64,000 bases of DNA from Kitasatospora sp. NBC_01246 (GCF_036226505.1 NZ_CP108484.1:3534001-3598000), one strand, 5' to 3'. Positions 28,819-35,764 are shown, counted from the first letter of the stretch. Translations and numbers: made by a program. The notes: a model not told the origin generated them from the letters alone.

Positions 28819-29262
28819 GTGAATCTCGACTTCACCGTTGACCCGCTTTTCTCCTGGTACGTCGTGCTGCTGGCCATCAGCGGCATCGCCATGGTCGTGC
28901 TCGGCGCCGTCAACGTCGGCGGCGGCCTGAGCGGCGGCTGGCGGGTCATCAACGTGATCGCCGGCATCGCGTTCGCCGGCTACGCGTACTACCTCGCGTT
29001 CGTCTTCGAGGGCGGTGAGTACCGGATGTTCTTCCAGGCGTTCATCCTCCCCGTGCTGCTGATCGCCAACGCCGTGAAGGCCCTGGTCGCCCGCAGCAAC
29101 GCCCCGGCGGTCCCGCAACCGGCGGCCTACCAGGCCCCGTACGACCCGAACGCCGCGTACAACCCGAACGCGGCGCAGAACCCCTACGCCCAGCCCGCCC
29201 CGGCCCCGCAGGCGGCCCCGGTCGCCCAGCCGCCGGCCCCGCAGGCTCCCCCGGCCGGCTGA
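28819..29262 (+). CDS. Membrane protein with Asn/Pro/Ala-rich tail
   Basis: This 147-aa protein has three hydrophobic helices (SWYVVLLAISGIAMVVLGAV, RVINVIAGIAFAGYAYYLAF, FFQAFILPVLLIANAVKAL), then a tail with imperfect YDPNAAYNPNAAQNPYAQP repeats and Pro/Gln/Ala. The GTG start has a GGAA ribosome site. No functional family is recognised. A strong terminator pair follows and marks the left edge of the accessory region. Confidence 0.7.
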   Translation: MNLDFTVDPLFSWYVVLLAISGIAMVVLGAVNVGGGLSGGWRVINVIAGIAFAGYAYYLAFVFEGGEYRMFFQAFILPVLLIANAVKALVARSNAPAVPQPAAYQAPYDPNAAYNPNAAQNPYAQPAPAPQAAPVAQPPAPQAPPAG

Positions 29263-29278
29263 CCGGCTCGCATCCCCA

Positions 29279-29312
29279 CGCCGTCCGCCGGGCACCCGCC
29301 CGGCGGACGGCG
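29279..29312. terminator. Terminator after membrane protein
   Basis: A 15-bp perfect stem, CGCCGTCCGCCGGGC with its complement, closes on an ACCC loop. Confidence 0.8.
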
Positions 29313-29331
29313 GCGAGCGAGAGCAGCATTC

Positions 29332-29369
29332 ACGGGCGGGGAATCTGCTGGCGCAGATTCCCCGCCCGT
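29332..29369. terminator. Terminator at end of XRE-DUF6879 operon
   Basis: A 17-bp perfect stem (29332-29348 with 29353-29369) closes on a TGGC loop. It touches the stop codon of the minus-strand XRE gene and can also act on the plus strand. Confidence 0.8.
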
Positions 29370-30217
29370 CACGCCAGCGCCTCCATCGCCGCACCGATCA
29401 GGGCCCGGGCCTGCTCACCGTGGACGGCCTGGTCGGCCAGTTCGGCGAAGGCCTGGGCGTAGAGGGCGATCTCGCTGGGCTGGGTGATGGTGAGGTAGCC
29501 GGAGACCAGTTCCACGTTGACCTGGACGGTGTCGTAGATCCAGAAGCCCTCGACCGGCATCCGGGAACGGCCCGGCCCCATGGCGACGATGCCGAGACTG
29601 ACATGGGGCAGCGCGCCCACGGTCAGCAGGTGCGCCAGTTGCTCGCGCTGAACATCCCGGCTGCCGGGACCCGACCGCAGGACGGACTCCTCCAGGAGAA
29701 CGGCGAACCGCCGGTCACCTTCGCGGAGGATCCGCTGCCGCTCCATCCGGACTTCCACAGCGGCGTCCACATCGTCCACCACGACCCGGCGCCGCTGCAC
29801 GGCCCGCAGCACCGCGTCGGTGTAGGCCCGCGTCTGGAGCAACCCGGTCACCAGCCACGACGAATACGCCCGGAAGCGGCGCGTGCGCTCGTAGCGCGGT
29901 AGGACTGACTCCTGCACGCGCTTCAAACCGTCACGCTCGATGCGGCGCCATTCGACGAACATGCCCTCGACAGCCCGCAACGAGGCAATGAGATCCGAGG
30001 CCTGGTCATCGGCTCCGGAAACCCGACACCAAGCCAGAAGATCTGCCGGTGAAGGCACCGTCCGGGCATTCTCGATTCGGGACGTCTTGGACGGATGCCA
30101 GCCACAGAGCTGCGCGAGTTCCCGCCCGGTGATCCCCGCCTCCCGCCGGATCTCGCCGAGCCGATCGGCGAGATCCCGGCGCGCCTGCTGAACGCTTGAC
30201 GATGCTGACAGAGTCAT
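29369..30217 (-). CDS. XRE-family regulator with DUF5753 (Scr1-like)
   Basis: This 282-aa protein has an N-terminal helix-turn-helix at about 17-70 (LGEIRREAGITGRELAQLCG then SKTSRIENARTVPS) and a DUF5753 domain behind it (SWLVTGLLQTRAYTDAVL, RMERQRILREGDRRFAVLLE, LGIVAMG). DUF5753 proteins are annotated as Scr1-type antitoxin-like regulators that pair with a small partner. The partner here is the DUF6879 gene three bases upstream, transcribed first. The DNA target is not known. The pair is widespread and multi-copy in streptomycetes. Confidence 0.85.
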   Translation of the reverse strand: MTLSASSSVQQARRDLADRLGEIRREAGITGRELAQLCGWHPSKTSRIENARTVPSPADLLAWCRVSGADDQASDLIASLRAVEGMFVEWRRIERDGLKRVQESVLPRYERTRRFRAYSSWLVTGLLQTRAYTDAVLRAVQRRRVVVDDVDAAVEVRMERQRILREGDRRFAVLLEESVLRSGPGSRDVQREQLAHLLTVGALPHVSLGIVAMGPGRSRMPVEGFWIYDTVQVNVELVSGYLTITQPSEIALYAQAFAELADQAVHGEQARALIGAAMEALA

Positions 30218-30220
30218 GGA

Positions 30221-30739
30221 TCAGGTCGGCCGGTACTCCGAGTGGGGGACGGCGCGCAGCCAGACGGATTCGAATGCCCTGGCGTACAGCTCAACCAGAG
30301 CCGGGTCCGTGCAGACCTCCATGCCCGAGCCGGCCCACTGCCCGTCACCGCTGAAGTGATGGAGGATCAGCGTCTCGCTGTCCACTACCCAGCAGTCCAG
30401 AGCGGGCAACAACAGATCACGCGCTGTCGATCGAGGCAGCCAGCGCACCTGCTCACCTGCTGCGATATTCGTGAACGTGCCGTCGTACTCGTACTGGATG
30501 TAGTCACTGACAGGCTCCGACACGACGCGGGCCCGCCGCATCGAAACGCCTCGTCCGGTCGTCTCGGCCACGACATCGAGCCATGGCCGCCACCAGGATT
30601 CACGATCCTCCGGATCTTCCCGGTGCCCTCCCTGCCAGGAGATGAACGCCGGGTCGTCACGCATGTAGCTGTCACGCATCTCAAGGTGCACGGCCGACCG
30701 CCGGGCCTTGGCGAGCGCCTCACGAACCGCAGTGGCCAC
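30221..30739 (-). CDS. DUF6879 family protein
   Basis: This protein has 172 residues from GTG 30739; a TTG at 30802 in the same frame is less likely. It carries the DUF6879 core: HLEMRDSYMRDDPAF, ARVVSEPVSDYIQYEYDGT, EQVRWLPRSTARDLLLPALDCWVVD and a final FESVWLRAVPHSEY. No catalytic motif is known for the family. The GTG lies seven bases after TACAAC on the minus strand, so the mRNA may be leaderless. It is followed by its XRE-DUF5753 partner. A toxin or signalling-partner role is inferred from similar gene pairs. Confidence 0.75.
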   Translation of the reverse strand: MATAVREALAKARRSAVHLEMRDSYMRDDPAFISWQGGHREDPEDRESWWRPWLDVVAETTGRGVSMRRARVVSEPVSDYIQYEYDGTFTNIAAGEQVRWLPRSTARDLLLPALDCWVVDSETLILHHFSGDGQWAGSGMEVCTDPALVELYARAFESVWLRAVPHSEYRPT

Positions 30740-30753
30740 CGTTTGCTGTTGTA
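30738..30753. promoter_or_regulatory. Shared promoter element, copy 1
   Basis: ACCGTTTGCTGTTGTA lies at the start of the DUF6879 gene. A 15/16 identical copy is at 32602-32617, before the second XRE regulator. Read on the minus strand it is TACAACAGCAAACGGT, which could be a -10 region plus initiation region or a shared operator. Confidence 0.5.
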
Positions 30754-30804
30754 GTTGCGGACAGTTCGCGGATCTTCGTCGGGCTGCACAGTGGAGTTTC
30801 AATC

Positions 30805-31152
30805 ATGGTGTCGCGGACGGCTCCCGAGGCATTCGGGCAGGACCGCGCGCTGTTCCGTGCTCTGGCCCGTGTGGCGGGCGTATGGGTGCAGGAAGCCACG
30901 TCAGTGCAGATCGTTAGCGCCACACTCCCGGACAAGACCCCGAACCTGGCTGCCTTCGCGGACCAGCCGGAGCCGGACTTGAACTCTCCCGAGATGCTTG
31001 CCGCCCAGGACGCACAGCACATGGAGGAGCTTGCCCGCCTGCGAGCCGACCCGAGCAAGCGCGTCACGGTATCGGCGCCGAAGCTCACGGACGACCAAGC
31101 CCAGCGGCTCCGCGACCGCCAGCAGCAGGCACGGGCACGGGCGCAGCAGTGA
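30805..31152 (+). CDS. Small orphan protein with coiled-coil tail
   Basis: This 115-aa protein starts at ATG 30805 (GGAG site eight bases upstream). Residues 10-45 contain a hydrophobic segment (LFRALARVAGVWVQEATSVQ). The last 30 residues are a charged, Gln/Arg/Ala-rich helix (TDDQAQRLRDRQQQARARAQ). No family is recognised. It is divergent from DUF6879 across a 65-base gap, so the two share a promoter region. Confidence 0.5.
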   Translation: MVSRTAPEAFGQDRALFRALARVAGVWVQEATSVQIVSATLPDKTPNLAAFADQPEPDLNSPEMLAAQDAQHMEELARLRADPSKRVTVSAPKLTDDQAQRLRDRQQQARARAQQ

Positions 31153-31186
31153 TCACAGCAACCGGGGGTAGGGGGGTGTCCTCGCC

Positions 31187-31543
31187 ATGGGGGTGCTGAG
31201 GAAGGGGGTGGTCTGTCTCGCCAACCTGTACCGGTGGCGTGGCCGGCCACCGCATCGTGAGCCATTGCTGACCGAGATAGCTGCGCGATTGGCAGAGATC
31301 GGGCTCAGGCGGTTACCGCTGCGCTGTGAGCGGTGCGACCACACGGGCCCGGTGGCTGGTCTCGTCCTGGCGTGGACGAAGCCGATCCGCAGCGGCGGCA
31401 GGCGCGAGCACGGGAATGTTCACGCGTCGTGCCTCGGGTGCTGGCGGGACACCGGGCGGACCGACGGCTTGCCCGTTCTGGAAGGTGCGAGGGTCCACCA
31501 GGGCCGGACACCGCAGTCAGACGCAGTGATCATCTGCATCTGA
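31187..31543 (+). CDS. Small zinc-finger-like orphan protein, contains TTA codon
   Basis: This 118-aa protein has two CxxC pairs, CERC at about 46-49 and CLGC at about 80-83, with a nearby His, which fits one structural zinc site. The N-terminal 40 residues are basic. In-frame TTA at 31313-31315 (codon 43, Leu) makes translation depend on the rare bldA tRNA in streptomycetes, and no other TTA was noticed in neighbouring genes. Base composition is less GC-rich than the flanking core. It follows the 115-aa gene by 34 bases and probably shares its transcript. Confidence 0.5.
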   Translation: MGVLRKGVVCLANLYRWRGRPPHREPLLTEIAARLAEIGLRRLPLRCERCDHTGPVAGLVLAWTKPIRSGGRREHGNVHASCLGCWRDTGRTDGLPVLEGARVHQGRTPQSDAVIICI

Positions 31544-31785
31544 GGCAGGAGCTTCCGTGCGGCTGGCTGGGCAGGGCGCTGCGAAAGTTCCCGGCCGTGC
31601 CCGCCAGCGATCCCGGCCCCAGCTCGAAACACGCGCCCTGAGTGTGGGCCCGGACCCAGGGCGCCCCCCAGAGATCAACTGCGCTGTGGAGTAGGGATGC
31701 TGATGAAATCAACCCACGATAAAGGCCCCCGGTATGCACTCTTAACCATGCGGTCAAGGGCCGTAACGTCCCACGAACAGCAATG

Positions 31786-31813
31786 AGACCCCAGCGGATT
31801 CCCGCTGGGGTCT
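31786..31813. terminator. Terminator at end of HTH/beta-domain regulator
   Basis: A 12-bp stem, AGACCCCAGCGG with its complement, closes on an ATTC loop and is followed by TTATGCATTTT on the plus strand. It sits between the zinc-finger-like gene (plus) and the regulator (minus). The 240 bases to its left (31544-31785) show no gene, only weak stem-loops. Confidence 0.8.
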
Positions 31814-31830
31814 TTATGCATTTTGCGGTG

Positions 31831-32586
31831 CTACGCCTCCGGCGGCACGCTGTAACGGCTCAGAACTTCGTCCGCTGTGGACTTGTCCAGCAATCGGAGT
31901 TCCCAGGGGCCGGTGTTGACGTCAAATTCCTTGCCGAATCCGACCCACTTGCCAGCCATGCGGCGCCCGGTCGGATCGACCAGCAACTGAATGGCGCCGT
32001 GGTACCTCGCTCCCTGGTAGTAGCCATCCTGCGCGGTTTGCTCCACCCATGAGCCCGTCACAATGTTCCGATCAACAGTGAGATCGAACGACAGCGGTGA
32101 GTCGGGGTTGGACGACGCCCCGGGAAGGGAGCGGCCGGTGATCCGATTCCCCCGCTGAGACAGTACGACGTGGTGCAGGCCGGTGTACGTGTTCTCCCGG
32201 CTGCTGCTGAAGAACTCATAGTGGCTGATCCAGACCCCTGAGTAGTCCTCGCCCGTAGGGGTGGGTTCAGCCTGCACGGGCACGCCCGGTTCATTGATGG
32301 TCACGTCATGCCCTCCCGTACCGTCCACGCTGACTGCAAGTGACAGCTGTGGCGAGTCGAAGCCGAGGCGGTTCACGGAAAGCTTCGTGACTGCCTCAAG
32401 AGCCCGAACGTACACCGGGCGGGGGGCCTTGACATCTCCGGACTCCCAGCGCTGCACAAGGCGCTTGCTTGCGTCGTTGGGTTCCCCTCGGGCGACCCCC
32501 TCCTCCCTCAGGCGCTTCGCGAACTCGTCTTGACTCAGGCGAAGTCCGAGGCGTACGGCCCGCAGTGTCTCGTTCGGCGTCGTCAT
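31831..32586 (-). CDS. Helix-turn-helix regulator with C-terminal beta-rich domain
   Basis: This 251-aa protein has an XRE-type helix-turn-helix at 5-75 (TLRAVRLGLRLSQDEFAKRL then KRLVQRWESGDVKAPRP). A Pro-rich linker follows, then a domain at about 110-240 made almost entirely of alternating strands: SGVWISHYEFFSSSRENTYT, LHHVVLSQRGNRITG, IVTGSWVEQT, YHGAIQLLVDPTGRRMAGKW and NTGPWELRLL. The repeated G-x-W and Y-x-G pattern suggests a small beta-barrel, possibly a ligand sensor. ATG 32586 has a close GGAG; GTG 32595 is the alternative. Its promoter carries the second copy of the 16-bp shared element. Confidence 0.7.
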   Translation of the reverse strand: MTTPNETLRAVRLGLRLSQDEFAKRLREEGVARGEPNDASKRLVQRWESGDVKAPRPVYVRALEAVTKLSVNRLGFDSPQLSLAVSVDGTGGHDVTINEPGVPVQAEPTPTGEDYSGVWISHYEFFSSSRENTYTGLHHVVLSQRGNRITGRSLPGASSNPDSPLSFDLTVDRNIVTGSWVEQTAQDGYYQGARYHGAIQLLVDPTGRRMAGKWVGFGKEFDVNTGPWELRLLDKSTADEVLSRYSVPPEA

Positions 32587-32601
32587 GCACTCCACGATAG
32601 A

Positions 32602-32617
32602 ACCGGTTGCTGTTGTA
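32602..32617. promoter_or_regulatory. Shared promoter element, copy 2
   Basis: ACCGGTTGCTGTTGTA differs in one base from copy 1 at 30738-30753. It lies 16-31 bases upstream of the HTH/beta-domain regulator start and within the divergent promoter region of the Cys-rich small-gene operon. Confidence 0.5.
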
Positions 32618-32728
32618 CGACACCGAAATGACGCCTTGCCAAGACGTCGGAGGGACGCCCTCGTGGCGTCGCAATGGTTCGACCTCCCAGGACACCATCA
32701 AGCCCTCCGTGGACACAGAGGAGCGGCA

Positions 32729-32965
32729 ATGGCGAAGCGCAACCCGACCCCCGTACCGGACACTGCGGAGTCCTGCCGGTGCGAGTGCGGCAGGCCGGTC
32801 CAACTGACCGGCACCGTGACGGACACCGACGTACCCGACTGGGTGTGCGAGTGCAGGCGGTTCGGCATCGTGCTCCCGGCCGGCTACCAGGAGCGGCACC
32901 CCGACGAGCCGCCGGTCATGGTCTGCGGCCGGAAGAGGCAGGCACACCTGCCGGTAGCCGCGTGA
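32729..32965 (+). CDS. Small Cys-rich protein
   Basis: This 78-aa protein starts at ATG 32729 with a near-perfect GAGGAG ribosome site. It has a CRCECG cluster at about 15-20, CEC at about 41-43 and a further Cys near 65, so six cysteines that could form one or two zinc sites. No family is recognised. Its stop overlaps the next start (GTGA). It begins a run of small same-direction genes to 34723. Confidence 0.55.
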   Translation: MAKRNPTPVPDTAESCRCECGRPVQLTGTVTDTDVPDWVCECRRFGIVLPAGYQERHPDEPPVMVCGRKRQAHLPVAA

Positions 32966-33156
32966 ACCCGTATGGACGGACAGCCCGAACCGGGCGGTGG
33001 CTGCGGCTGATCCTCACGCAGCCGATCACGGCCGTCCACGTCGCCTGGGGGGCCTACCTCCAATGGACTTGGCCCGTAACGCTGTTCAGCCCCTACCGGC
33101 GTGCTCTCGCGCACCGAATGAAGCTCCGCCGGCAGCTCGACAGTCGGCGCTACTAG
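32962..33156 (+). CDS. Very small basic protein with one hydrophobic segment
   Basis: This 64-aa protein starts at GTG 32962 inside the preceding stop. The centre (ITAVHVAWGAYLQWTWPVTLF) may span the membrane or lie on it; both ends are strongly basic. Similar small membrane proteins occur on actinomycete integrative elements, but no specific match is claimed. Confidence 0.5.
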   Translation: MNPYGRTARTGRWLRLILTQPITAVHVAWGAYLQWTWPVTLFSPYRRALAHRMKLRRQLDSRRY

Positions 33157-33351
33157 CCCCCGTCCCGGCCGCAACGACCGTCCAAGGACTTGCGGTTGGG
33201 GCGGGCTCCACCCCCAGCGGTGGGCGTCCTCCCATTTCTACCGCTGGGCGACTCCGGGTCCCGCAGCCCGCGAGCCCGGCCCCGCCCGCCACGTACCCCC
33301 CGGCGCGACGGGCGGGGTCGACCCCCCGCTACGCCAGAGAGGCAAGACAGC
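33157..33351 (+). other. GC-rich spacer with one hairpin
   Basis: No gene is seen. CCCAGCGG (33213-33220) and CCGCTGGG (33241-33248) can pair across a 20-base loop. Confidence 0.35.
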
Positions 33352-33777
33352 GTGCCCCGCTTGAGACAACCGCCCCCTGAGCCGGTGGCACCGCCTCTCT
33401 ACGACAGCGCGGAGACCTACCTCCTCGCGCCGGAGTTCGACCCGGACGAGAGCGCGGATGGCTGCCAGTGCCCCCGACGGGTCGACGGCGGATGCGTCGA
33501 AGACCTGGGGCTGCCGGGGTTGCAGGAACAGTTTCGCGATCGGTTCCGCCGCGTGTGGACCGTCCTGGGGCGGGAGCGCGTTGCCGACCCGCTGACCGGC
33601 AAGGTCCGAGCGACGACCATCCTCATCCGACGCACGGAGGCCGGCCGACCGGTCTTCAAGACCATTCGCTGTGCCGACCCGCTTGTGGTCGAGAACCGGT
33701 ACGAGCAGAACCGCGACGGCCGCCCGCCGGCAAGCGCGAGACTCCCGTTCCAACCGGCCGCCCCCGTGGACAGCTAG
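33352..33777 (+). CDS. Hypothetical protein of the small-gene operon
   Basis: This 141-aa protein starts at GTG 33352 with an AGAGAGG site. After a Pro-rich start it has a small Cys cluster (CQCPRRVDGGC at about 38-48) and an acidic/basic middle (LQEQFRDRFRRVWTVLGRER), then IRRTEAGRPVFKTIRCADPL. No family is recognised. The stop is followed at once by TTGACG, which could be a -35 box for the next gene. Confidence 0.5.
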   Translation: MPRLRQPPPEPVAPPLYDSAETYLLAPEFDPDESADGCQCPRRVDGGCVEDLGLPGLQEQFRDRFRRVWTVLGRERVADPLTGKVRATTILIRRTEAGRPVFKTIRCADPLVVENRYEQNRDGRPPASARLPFQPAAPVDS

Positions 33778-33915
33778 TTGACGGAAACGATCTACAAGAC
33801 TCCCGCTCCGGCCGGAAATCCCTGGCAGGCAGCCGACCGGAGCGGGCTCCGCAACACCGCACGACCCGGACACCAACCGGTGCCCAGGCTCCGCACGATG
33901 CGAGGAGACACCAGT

Positions 33916-34461
33916 ATGACCACGCCTGAGCGTCCGCCCGGCGACACCGGCCCTGGGGCCCGCAACCTGCTGAACCCCGCGCAGTTCGACGGGACTGTCT
34001 TCACCGTCCTGGACAACAACCCCGGTATGGCCACAGACACGGCTGAGCGCATTGTTACCGAAGCGCTCAAGTTCGTTGCCACCGCCCGCACGTTCCCCAC
34101 CGCGCGGGTCACTCCGTCCAACGTCGTGGACGAGGGGTGGCACGCGCTCATCCTGCACACCCATGTGTACGCCGAGCTGTGCGAAAAGCTCGGCGGGTTC
34201 GTCCACCACTACCCGGAGCGTCCCGACCCGGAGCGCCACGATGAGGCGGCCCTGGTGCGGACTGTCGCCCTGATCGAGGAGGCCGGGTACACGCCCGACC
34301 ACGAACTGTGGACCGGCCCGACCCGCGCCCTGGTGTCCGTGGCCGCGAACTGTTCCCACACTCCGGTACCCGGTGGTTGCGGGCCGATCAACCCCGGAGG
34401 GTGCGCGTCGCACTGCAACGGGGGTGGCGGAGGCGGCGGAGGTGGTGGCGGCGCCCGCTAG
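33916..34461 (+). CDS. Glycine-rich-domain-like protein with Cys/Gly tail
   Basis: This 181-aa protein starts at ATG 33916 with a GAGGAG site. Residues 72-105 carry VDEGWHALILHTHVYAELCE and GGFVHHYPERPD. The W-H...H-T..Y..C...HH.P pattern is like bacterial proteins annotated as glycine-rich domain (GRDP/DUF1399-like). The conserved His residues hint at metal binding. The tail after about residue 145 is different in style: a CSHTPVPGGCGPINPGGCAS stretch, then a Cys-Asn and eleven Gly. This could be a structural tail or a modified-peptide-like region; no modifying enzyme is nearby. Function unknown. Confidence 0.6.
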   Translation: MTTPERPPGDTGPGARNLLNPAQFDGTVFTVLDNNPGMATDTAERIVTEALKFVATARTFPTARVTPSNVVDEGWHALILHTHVYAELCEKLGGFVHHYPERPDPERHDEAALVRTVALIEEAGYTPDHELWTGPTRALVSVAANCSHTPVPGGCGPINPGGCASHCNGGGGGGGGGGGAR

Positions 34462-34495
34462 CCTGGGCGCACCGAACTCCGAAAGGGCGGGAAAC

Positions 34496-34723
34496 GTGGA
34501 CGAGAACGAAGCCCAGCAGGTGGCCAACACCCTTCGGCGGCTGGGCATTCGGGGGATCGTCTCCCCCGAAGACCTCGACAATCCGAACGGCCGCTGGCGG
34601 GTGTACGACAGCGCCGATGCCACTACCCGGCGGGACATCACCGACGAAGCACTGACAGTCATTGCGGGCAGGTCCCAACAGGGCGGTCCGGCGCGAGGGT
34701 TCGTCGTTCCGCAGTCTCGCTGA
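34496..34723 (+). CDS. Small hypothetical protein
   Basis: This 75-aa protein starts at GTG 34496 with an AAAGGGCGGG site. It is soluble and mixed charge, with the N-terminal half helical (ENEAQQVANTLRRLGIRG) and GRWRVYDSADATTRRDITDE following. It is the last gene of the plus-strand run begun at 32729 and is closed by the terminator at 34740. No family is recognised. Confidence 0.5.
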   Translation: MDENEAQQVANTLRRLGIRGIVSPEDLDNPNGRWRVYDSADATTRRDITDEALTVIAGRSQQGGPARGFVVPQSR

Positions 34724-34739
34724 GTCACCCATCGAAACG

Positions 34740-34767
34740 GCCCCGCCCCGGTTCGCCGGGGCGGGGC
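34740..34767. terminator. Bidirectional terminator
   Basis: A 12-bp stem, GCCCCGCCCCGG with its complement, closes on a TTCG tetraloop between convergent genes. Confidence 0.8.
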
Positions 34768-35018
34768 TACTCCGTCGTCCGATCCTTCACGTAGCTGCCG
34801 CGTCGCGCCACGGTGAAGGCGTACCCCTCGCGCCTGAGGTAGGCGATCGCGTTCCGGGCCGTGTTCCTGGCGACGCCGTACCGCTGGACAAGATCCGATT
34901 CGGATGGCACCGGGCGCCCGACCGCGAGAGAGCCGTTCTCAATATCCCTGATCAGGTCCGCTGCAATCTGCCTGTAGGGCGGATCGGGGGACTCGTAGTC
35001 GATCACGGAGGAAGCCAT
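34767..35018 (-). CDS. Short GntR-family regulator
   Basis: This protein has 83 residues from ATG 35018 (GTG 35054 is an alternative). It is only a winged helix-turn-helix (YRQIAADLIRDIENGSLAVG, then VPSESDLVQRYGVARNTARN and AIAYLRREGYAFTVARRGSY) with no ligand domain. TAGGCT seven bases upstream suggests a leaderless mRNA. Such short GntR proteins are typical of streptomycete plasmids and integrative elements. The divergent region upstream has a 14-bp palindrome and a 30-bp-spaced direct repeat that are likely targets. Confidence 0.8.
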   Translation of the reverse strand: MASSVIDYESPDPPYRQIAADLIRDIENGSLAVGRPVPSESDLVQRYGVARNTARNAIAYLRREGYAFTVARRGSYVKDRTTE

Positions 35019-35056
35019 GGGGAGAAGCCTAAACAAACCTGACCGTCGCGCCACGC

Positions 35057-35097
35057 ACCTATATGAGCCTGCTCATGGGCAGACGTACCTATACAAG
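35057..35097. promoter_or_regulatory. Candidate GntR operator region
   Basis: A palindrome, ATGAGC-CT-GCTCAT, lies at 35063-35076. ACCTATATGAG (35057-35067) and ACCTATACAAG (35087-35097) form a direct repeat with starts exactly 30 bp apart. TATACA at 35090-35095 could be the plus-strand -10 box, which places the palindrome over the -35 region. Confidence 0.55.
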
Positions 35098-35111
35098 CAC
35101 GGTACTTTCGA

Positions 35112-35151
35112 TGCAACAAAAACCCCGGCGACGGTTGCACCCGTCCCGGGG
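35112..35151 (+). promoter_or_regulatory. Structured leader, possible attenuator
   Basis: CCCCGG..ACGG (35123-35134) pairs with CCGT.CCGGGG (35141-35151) around a TTGCAC loop. Upstream TGCAAC (35112-35117) is complementary to GTTGCA (35134-35139) in and beside that loop, so a pseudoknot or competing hairpin is possible. It lies in the leader of the gene at 35180. Confidence 0.45.
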
Positions 35152-35179
35152 AGTGGCCCTAGCTTTGTGGAGCTAAGAC

Positions 35180-35572
35180 ATGACCCAGTTTATCGTTCTC
35201 GCGTTCCTATGGGTGCTGCGCCTGCTACTGCCGGCGTGCGGGGAGCACCGCGCCCCCGACGTTCAGGCGCCCCAGGGAGCGCGCTGCATCTGCGGGTGGC
35301 GCCGACCGTTCCCCGCTCACCTGCTCGTCCGCACCATGCCTCTTCCGGAGTTGCCCCGGCTGGTCCCCCTGTATCTCGAAGCGTGGGAGCAGGCTCCGGA
35401 CGACGAGAAGGCGGCAGTCCGGAAGCGGCAGGCGATGGAACAGGCGGAACGCTGGGAGCAGACCCGACGGCGGGCGGCAGCCTTCGCGGCGCAGCTCGAT
35501 CTGCCCGGCCCACTCCACTGGCTGGACGACGCGACCGACGCTCACCGGGTTCTCGCGGGGGTGGGTGCGTGA
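35180..35572 (+). CDS. Small membrane-anchored orphan protein
   Basis: This 130-aa protein starts at ATG 35180 (GGAG site). Residues 3-18 (QFIVLAFLWVLRLLLP) are hydrophobic, followed by ACGEHRAPD and a CICGW segment. The second half is a long charged helix (EQAPDDEKAAVRKRQAMEQA). The LLLPACGEHR stretch resembles an LLPARGRHR-like start recalled from other actinomycete mobile-element proteins (memory only). It overlaps the next gene (TGATG) and is under the GntR-linked promoter. Confidence 0.5.
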   Translation: MTQFIVLAFLWVLRLLLPACGEHRAPDVQAPQGARCICGWRRPFPAHLLVRTMPLPELPRLVPLYLEAWEQAPDDEKAAVRKRQAMEQAERWEQTRRRAAAFAAQLDLPGPLHWLDDATDAHRVLAGVGA

Positions 35573-35727
35573 TGGCCCGGAAGAAGACGATGAAGGCGTT
35601 CGTGTGCTGCCTCTGCGGGACGTCGACCGCTGACGGCAAGGTGATCGGCGTCGTGGACCGCGTGAGCGGCCCGTCCTACGTTCGTTGGGCGTGCCGGAGG
35701 CCCTGCGTCCCGCAGCAAGGCCGCTAG
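35572..35727 (+). CDS. Very small Cys-containing protein
   Basis: This 51-aa protein starts within the previous stop. CCLC at about 11-14 and two later cysteines in WACRRPC could bind one zinc. The N-terminus is basic (MARKKTMKAF). No family is recognised. The terminator at 35737 follows. Confidence 0.5.
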   Translation: MARKKTMKAFVCCLCGTSTADGKVIGVVDRVSGPSYVRWACRRPCVPQQGR

Positions 35728-35736
35728 ACCCTCACA

Positions 35737-35764
35737 GCCCCGTCCGGGTTCGCCTGGGCGGGGC
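35737..35764 (+). terminator. Terminator after GntR-linked operon
   Basis: A 12-bp stem with three G-U pairs closes on a TTCG loop, ten bases after the last stop codon. Confidence 0.75.

Noticed and set aside
31727..31775. tRNA-Lys-like string CTCTTAACCATGCGGTC
   Set aside because: The stretch recalls an anticodon loop and variable arm, but no acceptor stem, TTCGA-type T-loop or foldable cloverleaf could be built. It may still be an old attachment-site remnant, but there is no second copy in the window.
32607..32807. 66-codon frame starting in the shared 16-bp element
   Set aside because: It starts at TTG without a ribosome site and overlaps the better supported 78-aa Cys-rich gene, which has a GAGGAG site.
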